This document shows positions 6,565 to 12,765 of a stretch of 14,246 nt of DNA, piece after piece. This DNA is from an uncultured cyanobacterium. Its GTDB lineage: Bacteria; Cyanobacteriota; Cyanobacteriia; Cyanobacteriales; Geitlerinemataceae. The notes beneath the pieces are model-generated. The model searched no databases. It was given only the letters and a program-made list of their open reading frames with translations, and was not told the DNA's origin. Within the stretch, counting starts at the first letter, position 1. Every line of letters begins with the position of its first letter. The DNA lies in assembly GCA_937121005.1 (NCBI GenBank), contig CAKZKB010000198.1, forward strand, positions 1 through 14,246, read 5' to 3'. A program made the translations under genes and the position numbers.

Positions 6565-8370
6565 TTATCGAATGCCTGCAAGTTTCAATACCTCTAACAG
6601 ATAGGAGATATTAACGCAAATATCCTCCATCTGCGGATTGGGGTAAGCCAATTTTTGCAGGTAGGGGTCTGGGAGTCCAATTCCAGTAATATAATAGTAG
6701 TTGAGGTTGGCTATATTGGCAATTATCCAATAGTATTGCATCATGTAACCGGGAGCAAATATTTCCACAATCGTCGTTTTCGGCTCACAGAAAACAATGT
6801 TGGTGAGTCCCGCACCGTGAGGGGAGATAATGATTTTAGCGCCATTGAATAACGCCACCTGTTGGCGAAAGGATAGGGATTCGGGAGCGACAATTTCAAA
6901 CCCAAACTTTTGCAAAACCTCCATGACTTCATCTTCGTTAATAACGCGGCGATATCGAGCATTTTCGCGACTGATATAAATGCGATCGCCGAATTGGGTC
7001 GGACGTTGGTAGGGGAGAAAGCTATCTCGTAGAAATTGCACCGATCGCGGTACGATGGTGGTTAATTTGCCCGCAAACGAAGGAACCACCAGTTGGCGAG
7101 CCCGAATGTGAGGGTAGTTATCGACATCCCAAATGCGATCGACGGGGAAATTTAGCAGTTCTAAGGTTTCTTTTTGAAACGATGCCGAAAATTTAGAAAA
7201 TAAAAATCGATCGATATTTTTAAGATCGATATGACTGCGATATAATAAGTCAATGCGAGGTAAGGTATCGACGAACCAATGAAAGTAGTTGGGAGCGCTA
7301 GAAGGACTACAGTCGTTGAGTTCGGCAAGCACGGCGATCGTCCCTTCCTCGTCAGTACAATTCTCGTTATAGCCTTGTCTAAAAATCCAGTGGCGTTCTG
7401 GCAAGATCTCGGCTGCTGTGGGTGCGGTGATGGGAAGAAGCGAAGAAATATCGGATAGCAAGCGATCGTCGGCTGTCAAAATTGCACAAGTTTGGGTTTT
7501 ATCGATTGACGTTCGCACTCCCCAAACCATTCTCCCGTTAGGAATTGTCGCCACAAATGTTTGTGGAGAAGTGAAAGTTGCATCTTTGAAATAAAAAGGC
7601 ATATCTTTTTCCAGTGGCGCGATCGTCTTTGCTGCTGCCAAACAGATCGATCGCGCCCGAGAAAGTTGTTGGTACTCTCTCCCGTCTTCTCGAGACTCAA
7701 TATACCATTGTTCGGTTAACAAATGTCGATCGGGAACGCAGTTATTGGGTGGGGCGATCGCCTCTCGATATGCTTTCTTGCTTAAAACTTGCTCCGAGAT
7801 GTAATTGGTGATATAATTTTGAATGGGGAAAACTTGTGGAGAACGCTGCACCTGATGGAGAAACTGGAGGCGGGAGAGAACGGCTGCGTCGGGATCCGGG
7901 AGAGATTTTGACCAGCGATCGTAAGCGATCGAGAACGTGCTATCCTGGTTTAGGGCTTGGTGAAATCCCAACAAGGCCAGGTCGAGATATTCAGTCCATC
8001 CCGATCCATCGCTATTTTTTTGTAGGAAGCGTTCGATTTTAGTTTGGTATTGCGCTACTTCTATTTTAACGGCCTGTTCGTAGCAAGCGATCGCGGCCTC
8101 GATCGCACCCCGTCGATAGCAATGTAAGCCGAGGTCGTAAAATTTTTCTGCGGGAAATAAAGAGCGATCGCACTGACAGCTTAACCCATAAGCACGAATG
8201 GCGGGCAGGAGTTTTCCCTGCATTTGTAGGGCGTATCCCAGATGCTTGTAAATGTTCCCGTCTCTAGGATTGAGTCGAACGGCTTGTTGGCATAGACAGG
8301 CAATTTTCTGCCATTCTCCATCAAACAGACAGCGTTTAACCTGCTGGTACAATTGAGAGATCTCGCTCAT
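6565..8370 (-). CDS. TPR-containing GT61 (DUF563) glycosyltransferase
   Basis: 601-aa protein, last in a minus-strand sugar cluster. Residues 1-120 form TPR-like helix pairs (AVRLNPRDGNIYKHLGYALQ; DLGLHCYRRGAIEAAIACYEQAV), probably a protein-binding arm. A variable middle (about 120-355) leads into the GT61 domain: NYFHWFVDTLPR at 361-372, RIYISR (463-468), and the family hallmark SPHGAGLTN (516-524). GT61 enzymes transfer sugars such as xylose or GlcNAc; the donor and acceptor here are unknown. The frame is open to 8448, but that stretch overlaps rfbD. The ATG at 8370 comes one base after the rfbD stop (TAA-A-ATG), so translation is probably coupled. Its place next to rhamnose genes suggests a surface or secreted glycan. 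It lacks membrane segments. Confidence 0.88.
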   Translation of the reverse strand: MSEISQLYQQVKRCLFDGEWQKIACLCQQAVRLNPRDGNIYKHLGYALQMQGKLLPAIRAYGLSCQCDRSLFPAEKFYDLGLHCYRRGAIEAAIACYEQAVKIEVAQYQTKIERFLQKNSDGSGWTEYLDLALLGFHQALNQDSTFSIAYDRWSKSLPDPDAAVLSRLQFLHQVQRSPQVFPIQNYITNYISEQVLSKKAYREAIAPPNNCVPDRHLLTEQWYIESREDGREYQQLSRARSICLAAAKTIAPLEKDMPFYFKDATFTSPQTFVATIPNGRMVWGVRTSIDKTQTCAILTADDRLLSDISSLLPITAPTAAEILPERHWIFRQGYNENCTDEEGTIAVLAELNDCSPSSAPNYFHWFVDTLPRIDLLYRSHIDLKNIDRFLFSKFSASFQKETLELLNFPVDRIWDVDNYPHIRARQLVVPSFAGKLTTIVPRSVQFLRDSFLPYQRPTQFGDRIYISRENARYRRVINEDEVMEVLQKFGFEIVAPESLSFRQQVALFNGAKIIISPHGAGLTNIVFCEPKTTIVEIFAPGYMMQYYWIIANIANLNYYYITGIGLPDPYLQKLAYPNPQMEDICVNISYLLEVLKLAGIR

Positions 8371-8371
8371 T

Positions 8372-9250
8372 TTATCGGGTCGATCGCCATTCAGACAGCA
8401 TTTTTCGCAATCCGTCGCGCCAATAGGGGGGTGGCGATCCCAAAGCATCTGCCAGTTTGCGACTGTTGAGAACGGAAAAAGGCGGGCGTTTGGCGGGGGT
8501 GGGATATTCGGAAGTGACGATCGGAAAGACGCGATCGACCTGTAACGGAAATTCTAACGATCGGGCTTCTTCAAAAATCGCGATCGCAAAATCGTACCAA
8601 CTAGCAACCCCACTGTTAGTATAATGATAAGTGCCGTTAAGATCGAGACGATCGCGGACAATTTGGCCAATGGCGCTGGCGAGATCTCCCGTCCAAGTGG
8701 GGCTACCAATTTGGTCGCAAACCACTTTTAAGTCTGGGCGATCGCCCCCCAATCGTAACATGGTTTTGACAAAATTGCCTTTTCCACCCGTTCCGTAAAC
8801 CCAAGCTGTGCGAATAATAATGTGGCGATCGCCCGCATCGCGAATGGCGTTTTCGCCTGCAAGTTTGGACGCGCCATAAATCCCTAGAGGATTGGTGGGG
8901 TCGGTTTCTAAATAAGGGCGACTTTGGGAACCATCGAAGACATAATCGGTGGAAACATGAATTAAAGGAATGCCGAGTTTTTCGGTTTCTTCGGCGAGAA
9001 CTCCAGGGGCGATACCGTTAATGGTATTGGCCAGTTCTGGTTCGCTTTCAGCCTTGTCTACGGCGGTATAGGCGGCTGCATTGATCGCGATATCCGGTTC
9101 GATTTCCGGTAGTATGTTGCGGATGGTTTCCGGTTGGGAAAAATCCAGGCGATCGCGTCCCGTTCCCACCACCACTTCGTGGGAAGAGAGGACTTTTTGC
9201 AACTCGCGGCCGAGTTGTCCTTGGATTCCGGTGACTAAAATTCGGCTCAT
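8372..9250 (-). CDS. rfbD: dTDP-4-dehydrorhamnose reductase
   Basis: 292-aa short-chain dehydrogenase (also called RmlD) that reduces dTDP-4-keto-L-rhamnose to dTDP-L-rhamnose, the last step of the pathway, with NAD(P)H. The nucleotide-binding loop TGIQGQLG is at 7-14. NAAAYTAVDKAE (57-68), the STDYVFDG strand (100-107) and the catalytic pair Y125/K129 (YGASK) are all present, as is the substrate region RTAWVYG near 146-152. Length is normal. The ATG overlaps the rfbC stop (ATGA), and the glycosyltransferase ATG follows one base after its own stop. This tight packing supports a single transcript. HIP1 sites are frequent within the gene. Confidence 0.96.
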   Translation of the reverse strand: MSRILVTGIQGQLGRELQKVLSSHEVVVGTGRDRLDFSQPETIRNILPEIEPDIAINAAAYTAVDKAESEPELANTINGIAPGVLAEETEKLGIPLIHVSTDYVFDGSQSRPYLETDPTNPLGIYGASKLAGENAIRDAGDRHIIIRTAWVYGTGGKGNFVKTMLRLGGDRPDLKVVCDQIGSPTWTGDLASAIGQIVRDRLDLNGTYHYTNSGVASWYDFAIAIFEEARSLEFPLQVDRVFPIVTSEYPTPAKRPPFSVLNSRKLADALGSPPPYWRDGLRKMLSEWRSTR

Positions 9251-9795
9251 ACAAACAAATCCGCATCTTTCAACAGTTTACCCTCTCGATCTTTGTTTGA
9301 CAAGAGGGGTTCGATATCGCCTAACTGCCAGTCAATGCCAATATCGGGATCGTTCCAAAGCAGCGATCGCTCGTGTTGGGGGGCGTAGTAATCGGTGGTT
9401 TTGTACAGCACTTCTGCCACATCCGATCGCACTAAAAACCCATGTCCGAACCCCGGCGGAATCCACAGTTGTTTTTTGTTTTCTGCGGTTAGTAATTCTC
9501 CCACCCACTGACCGAACGAGGGCGAATTCTTACGCAGATCGACGGCGACATCAAAAATTTCGCCGATCGCTGCCCGCACGAGTTTACCTTGAGGTTGCTG
9601 AATTTGATAGTGCAACCCGCGCAATACCCCTTTTCGCGATCGCGAATGGTTGTCTTGGACGAACTCGGTTTCGACTCCCGTACCTTCTACGAAGGCGCGA
9701 TAGTTGAAACTCTCAAAGAAAAAGCCGCGATCGTCGCCAAACACCTTTGGCTCGATCGTCATCACATCAGGAATAGCAGTGGGCGTTACGTTCAC
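9247..9795 (-). CDS. rfbC: dTDP-4-dehydrorhamnose 3,5-epimerase
   Basis: 182-aa cupin enzyme (RmlC) that epimerises C3 and C5 of dTDP-4-keto-6-deoxyglucose before RfbD acts. Signatures include GDDRGFFFESFN (20-31), QDNHSRSRKGVLRGLHYQ (47-64, with H62 the likely catalytic His), PQGKLVR (68-74), IPPGFGHGF (112-120), the Tyr in VLYKTTDY (129-136) and LLWNDPDIGIDW (145-156). The frame is open to 9858, but the upstream part overlaps the methyltransferase gene. A GTG at 9795 forms a GTGA overlap with that gene's stop and yields the usual length, so it is preferred. Downstream it overlaps rfbD by ATGA. rmlA and rmlB are not in the window. Confidence 0.96.
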   Translation of the reverse strand: MNVTPTAIPDVMTIEPKVFGDDRGFFFESFNYRAFVEGTGVETEFVQDNHSRSRKGVLRGLHYQIQQPQGKLVRAAIGEIFDVAVDLRKNSPSFGQWVGELLTAENKKQLWIPPGFGHGFLVRSDVAEVLYKTTDYYAPQHERSLLWNDPDIGIDWQLGDIEPLLSNKDREGKLLKDADLFV

Positions 9796-10484
9796 GATCG
9801 CTCCCGAATCAACACCACGAGATTGGACACTCGGCCCAAAAATTGAGGCCGATACCACTCTACCCTATAGGCGGTCGGTTTGGGAAGTGCTGCCGCCACA
9901 ATTTCTCGCAAGTCGGTTTCAGAAAGTAAATTTAAGTTCTCTTCTCGCGACCAAAATTCCATCCCCACCCCCCGTAGCAGGCGACGGTGAAGCGATCGCG
10001 GTAGCCAGTGTAACAAGGGTAGTTTAGTATGAAAGTCGAGCCAATGGTAGCGGTTGGGGGTTGTCACTAAAACAGTTGGGGCTAATTCTAGCAGACTGGC
10101 GATATGTTGAATTTGCGACGATCGCGATCCGGTATGTTCGATGACAGCAGAAGAGATAACCGCATCAATGCTTCCCAGGCGATGGCGTTGCGGCGGAAAA
10201 GCGATGGTTTTTACGCCTGGAAAGACCGTTTCTAAATCAGAAATATCCTCTGGCGAAGTTGCCAAAACTGTGGCTTTATCTGCCAGCAGCCAGCGAATAA
10301 AACAGTTACTATCGAGATGTTCGGTATCGGGAGTCGAACCCATATCGAGGATAGTTCGACCGGAAATTGTTCCCAGTTGTTGGCAAAACCAGTCGTAAAT
10401 TTGGCGGCGAATGGTTAAGGATGCCTTCATTCGCAGCTTGTCGAGAAAGGTAACGCGATCGCCAAAATAGTCGTATTGTTTCAT
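9792..10484 (-). CDS. Class I SAM-dependent methyltransferase
   Basis: 230-aa predicted methyltransferase, substrate unknown. The SAM-binding motif I reads TILDMGSTPD (44-53), a variant of the usual acidic-GxGxG. A later strand DAVISSAVIEHTGS (107-120) matches the motif that in UbiE/sugar methyltransferases carries an xxEH pair. VLVTTPNRYHW (about 137-147) is typical of glycan- and lipid-linked members. Basic and aromatic residues in LPRSLHRRLLRG suggest a substrate lid. It overlaps rfbC (GTGA) and starts 15 bp after the stop of the HTH-vWA gene, so it probably shares that transcript. From the setting, O-methylation of rhamnose or another glycan residue is plausible but inferred. No strong Shine-Dalgarno precedes the ATG. 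Confidence 0.85.
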   Translation of the reverse strand: MKQYDYFGDRVTFLDKLRMKASLTIRRQIYDWFCQQLGTISGRTILDMGSTPDTEHLDSNCFIRWLLADKATVLATSPEDISDLETVFPGVKTIAFPPQRHRLGSIDAVISSAVIEHTGSRSSQIQHIASLLELAPTVLVTTPNRYHWLDFHTKLPLLHWLPRSLHRRLLRGVGMEFWSREENLNLLSETDLREIVAAALPKPTAYRVEWYRPQFLGRVSNLVVLIRERS

Positions 10485-10499
10485 GCTTCGCGGAGAAAA

Positions 10500-11519
10500 T
10501 TAAATGCGATCGTTCTTTTGGCTGGCATTTTTGACCTTCTGTACGAATTCGGGATAGCGGCGATGCGTCCATTCCGGAAAAGCCAAAGTCGGATCGTCTA
10601 CGAGTTGTCTTTGCAGGACTTCGATGATGTCGTTGACTTCATTGACGAGATCGAAAACCAGCAGATTGTAAGGGTTTTGCTGGTTGATGTTAAAGTCGAG
10701 ATCGAGAAAATACTCAACTTTGATTTCTTCTCCCAGACCCAAGACAAAAAATTTCAGTTGTTTCTCGCTGACAACGCGATCGCACGCATAAGAAATGCAG
10801 TCGATAAATTCAGCTTCATCATCGAACAAGCCATCAGTATAGATAATAAAAAATGCACCGCGCCCCCGACGCTGACCTTCTTTGAGCCAGGTTTCGATAC
10901 AGGTTTTGAGGGTAGGGGTCACAAAAGAATTACCGCGTGGCGGATTTTGCTCAAAAATATTTTGCACTTCGGCCGCATCGGAGATTTTATAGGGGCCGGT
11001 TCCCACTTCGTCGCGACAAAAGAAGTAGATAGAAATGCGATCGCAAATTTGTTTTTCGACTTCTCCAATTTGCAGGCGATGGGAAAGAATGCCGTAGGTG
11101 TGGGCTTCGACTTCTTCTTGCAAGAACTGACAGCGCGGTAAGTTGCGCGTGTCGCTGTCTTTTCTGACCATAGAACCACTGCGATCGATAAGGATAAAAA
11201 CATCGCGATCGCCAACAGTGGCAAAGGGATCGTCGCCACTTCTCCCCGTTTCAGAAACGCGATCGCGCACCAATTCCGGTTTGTAGCGCCGAAACAAAGC
11301 CTGAAGTTCCGGGCGTTTGGAGTGCCGATCGTCAGGAAATTCGTCGGTCAAATGGAAATCTTGACAGAGGTTCTCGACGTGCTTGCGAACCGTCGTTTGG
11401 GCGATGTTCAATTCGGCAGCAATTTCTTCGTCCGTGCGTCCGGCTAGCAACTGCTTCAAAACCGTTTTGCGGCGCGGGGGAAGTTCGTCGAAAATGTCAA
11501 GAAATTGTTGTTCGTTCAT
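10500..11519 (-). CDS. LuxR-type HTH fused to a von Willebrand factor A domain
   Basis: 339-aa soluble protein. The N-terminal domain (about 10-60) is a GerE/LuxR-like helix-turn-helix, with the recognition region DEEIAAELNIAQTTVRKHVE at 30-49. It is followed by RHSKRPELQALFRRYKPELV (65-84), a linker I associate with cyanobacterial multidomain signalling proteins. The vWA domain (about 105-310) has a complete metal-ion-dependent adhesion site: D112-x-S114-x-S116 (DRSGS), T201 (SFVTPT) and D229 (YTDG). vWA domains bind partner proteins through a metal, often alongside AAA ATPases, but none is encoded nearby. Function is unknown: perhaps a regulator or adaptor. The start codon lies two bases from repeat copy 2 and has no Shine-Dalgarno; the methyltransferase follows after 15 bp. 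Confidence 0.85.
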   Translation of the reverse strand: MNEQQFLDIFDELPPRRKTVLKQLLAGRTDEEIAAELNIAQTTVRKHVENLCQDFHLTDEFPDDRHSKRPELQALFRRYKPELVRDRVSETGRSGDDPFATVGDRDVFILIDRSGSMVRKDSDTRNLPRCQFLQEEVEAHTYGILSHRLQIGEVEKQICDRISIYFFCRDEVGTGPYKISDAAEVQNIFEQNPPRGNSFVTPTLKTCIETWLKEGQRRGRGAFFIIYTDGLFDDEAEFIDCISYACDRVVSEKQLKFFVLGLGEEIKVEYFLDLDFNINQQNPYNLLVFDLVNEVNDIIEVLQRQLVDDPTLAFPEWTHRRYPEFVQKVKNASQKNDRI

Positions 11520-11656
11520 TTATTAGGTATTAGGTTTTAGGTTTTAGGTACGAGGTGTGAGGAGGATAGAAAGGATGAAGTTAGAAGGATGAAGATTAAT
11601 TTCTCCCCCTCCCCTTGTCCCCTTGTCCCCTTGTCCCCTTGTCCCCCCATCTCCCA
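11520..11656 (-). repeat. Composite heptamer repeat, copy 2 (inverted)
   Basis: This has the same modular order as copies 1 and 3 but reads on the minus strand. From 11656 downward it has a G-rich tract that includes four exact tandem octamers (CCCCTTGT on the plus strand, 11611-11642), the GAAATTAAT junction, and phased heptamers 11593-11573 (TTCATCC, TTCTAAC, TTCATCC). It ends with exactly five phased heptamers (11556-11522: ACCTCGT, ACCTAAA twice, ACCTAAT twice). It fills the whole gap between the FtsL-like gene and the HTH-vWA gene and ends two bases from the latter's ATG. Confidence 0.85.
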
Positions 11657-11659
11657 TTA

Positions 11660-12121
11660 CTAATACCCCAACGGGCGCATTTTCGGGCGGGACTGCTGGC
11701 TGTTTGCCTCCGTACCTTCGTTGGGCGGTTCTGGGGCTGGGGCCAAAATAACGCGATCGCTGGCGGTGGGAACCAGGCCCGAATTGGGGAGACGAACCCG
11801 TTCGGCCAGATCGTCTTGTAAGGCGGCGGTACCCGCAGCCAGTTGGCGTTCTCGCTGTTGCAAGTCTTGGAGTTCGGTAGCGGCCGCAGCGCGATTTTGG
11901 CGCACGTTGGCAGCGCGGGCACAGGCAAGTAGGGCAACCCCCACCACCAACACGCCGAGAACCGCCGTTCCCCGTTGGGCGACGACGGCGACGCGCAACC
12001 ACAGAGGAAGGGGGTGCTGGCGCGATCGCAGCCGGATAACGGGGGCGCGTCGCGACGATCGAGCAGCAGCGCGATCGCGCCGCCGAGAAACGGGTGGGGG
12101 AGACTTGAGAGCAACAGCCAT
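11660..12121 (-). CDS. FtsL/DivIC-like single-pass membrane protein, cyanobacterial
   Basis: 153-aa protein. A basic N-terminal tail rich in Arg and Pro (1-50) is followed by one transmembrane helix (about 52-70, TAVLGVLVVGVALLACA), a Gln/Glu/Ala-rich coiled coil (72-110, ELQDLQQRERQLAAG), and a Pro-rich tail (GLVPTASDRVILAPAPEPP at 115-133). This is the topology of FtsL/DivIC division proteins: short cytoplasmic end, one helix, periplasmic coil. I recall similar conserved cyanobacterial proteins of unknown role, so a place in cell division is only inferred. The ATG at 12121 is preferred; an in-frame TTG at 12151 would add ten residues. No clear ribosome binding site is visible. It diverges from the lipoprotein gene. 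Overlapping frames in this GC-rich stretch are shadows. Confidence 0.78.
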   Translation of the reverse strand: MAVALKSPPPVSRRRDRAAARSSRRAPVIRLRSRQHPLPLWLRVAVVAQRGTAVLGVLVVGVALLACARAANVRQNRAAAATELQDLQQRERQLAAGTAALQDDLAERVRLPNSGLVPTASDRVILAPAPEPPNEGTEANSQQSRPKMRPLGY

Positions 12122-12245
12122 AGACGTTACCAATATTGAAGGGAAGGTCAACTCGATAAGAGTACAAAAACCGAGCTAAAACGCTGCGAATTTCTCAGCT
12201 TTGCCAAGCGAACCGCCGCAGGAGCGATCTCATCCCATAGTAACA

Positions 12246-12274
12246 TTGAGAAAATTCGATCGCGGTGCTATAGT
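12246..12274 (+). promoter_or_regulatory. Promoter of the acidic lipoprotein gene
   Basis: TTGAGA (12246-12251) and TATAGT (12269-12274) are separated by exactly 17 bp, a good sigma-70-type promoter. Transcription would begin near 12281, leaving a leader of about 60 bases. A 7-bp inverted repeat, TTTCTCA (12191-12197) and TGAGAAA (12247-12253), overlaps the -35 box and could be an operator half-site pair, though its 49-bp spacing is long. Confidence 0.7.
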
Positions 12275-12295
12275 GAAAAAAAGCCAAATTTGTCC

Positions 12296-12323
12296 GACGC
12301 AACCTTGCGGTGCGTCTATTTTT
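12296..12323 (+). terminator. Terminator-like hairpin in the lipoprotein leader (possible attenuator)
   Basis: GACGCA (12296-12301) pairs with TGCGTC (12311-12316). CC/GG extends the stem across a bulged A302, closing on the loop TTGC. The tract TATTTTT follows (12317-12323). It lies between the promoter and the ribosome binding site AGGAGG (12329-12334), so it may attenuate transcription or protect the mRNA 5' end. Confidence 0.55.
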
Positions 12324-12342
12324 AGATTAGGAGGAGTGAGAC

Positions 12343-12669
12343 ATGAAACTCAAAACTGGATTGTTCGCACTGTTATTGGCAACGGGTGCGCTTTTAGGAG
12401 CCTGTGCTGGCGAGGAAGCCGCCGAACCTGAAGATCCCGACACCAGCGAAGAAATTGAGGACGCTGGCGAAGCGATCGAACAAGAGGCCACTGAAGAGCT
12501 TGACGAAGCCGGGGAAAACCTCGAAGAAGCCGGACAAGAGGTAGAGGAAGCGGGCGAAGCGGCTGGCGAAGCTGTCGAAGAAGAAGCCCAAGAAGCCGAA
12601 GAATCCCTCGACAATGCTGAAGAAGCGGTCGAAGAAGAAGCGGTCGAGGAGCTCGAAGAACCCGAATAA
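12343..12669 (+). CDS. Small, extremely acidic lipoprotein
   Basis: 108-aa predicted lipoprotein. MKLKTGLFALLLATGALLGAC has a short basic start, a hydrophobic core and the lipobox LGAC, with lipidation at C21. The mature 88 residues contain 37 Glu and 5 Asp by my count and no Lys, Arg or His; most of the rest is Ala, Gly, Val and Leu. Short units such as LDEAGEN, LEEAGQE and VEEAGEA (about 54-74) repeat every seven residues, suggesting one long, negatively charged helix anchored to a membrane. No known domain is recognised; a role in ion or protein binding, or as a spacer at the envelope, is speculation. A perfect AGGAGG lies eight bases before the ATG. The gene has its own promoter and leader hairpin, and a large inverted repeat follows it. 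Confidence 0.88.
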   Translation: MKLKTGLFALLLATGALLGACAGEEAAEPEDPDTSEEIEDAGEAIEQEATEELDEAGENLEEAGQEVEEAGEAAGEAVEEEAQEAEESLDNAEEAVEEEAVEELEEPE

Positions 12670-12678
12670 TTCTTGTTC

Positions 12679-12741
12679 CTCCTCCTCTTTTCCCTGTCAT
12701 GGATTAGAGGAGGAGTCATCTTCCTTTCGGACGATTTTTTT
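12679..12741 (+). terminator. Inverted repeat and T-run after the lipoprotein gene
   Basis: CTCCTCCTCT (12679-12688) and AGAGGAGGAG (12706-12715) are exact 10-bp complements around a 17-base loop. A separate T-run follows at 12735-12741. The stem is perfect but the T-run is 19 bases away, so termination is uncertain. The right arm mimics a Shine-Dalgarno, and the stem would mask it. Confidence 0.4.
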
Positions 12742-12765
12742 CTTACCCGATCGCGCCTTTACCTC

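Noticed and set aside
8371..8448. Longer start for the TPR-GT61 protein
   Set aside because: It would overlap rfbD by 77 bases; the ATG one base after the rfbD stop fits the coupled pattern of the cluster.
9081..9707. 208-codon plus-strand frame across rfbC/rfbD
   Set aside because: Both minus-strand proteins carry full catalytic motifs and overlap in the expected way; this frame is their shadow.
10476..11141. 221-codon plus-strand frame opposite the HTH-vWA gene
   Set aside because: The minus-strand frame has clear HTH and MIDAS motifs; the antisense product is Phe-rich and featureless, a shadow frame.
11552..11570. Similarity to the core ACUCCUCACAC of the cyanobacterial small RNA Yfr1
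   Set aside because: The minus strand reads CCTCCTCACAC, one base different, but lies inside the repeat heptamers and lacks the two flanking stem-loops that define Yfr1.
11544..12167. Alternative minus-strand frames of 207 and 172 codons over the FtsL-like gene
   Set aside because: They are rich in Arg, Pro, Ser and Cys and run through the repeat; only the 153-aa frame has a transmembrane helix followed by a coiled coil.
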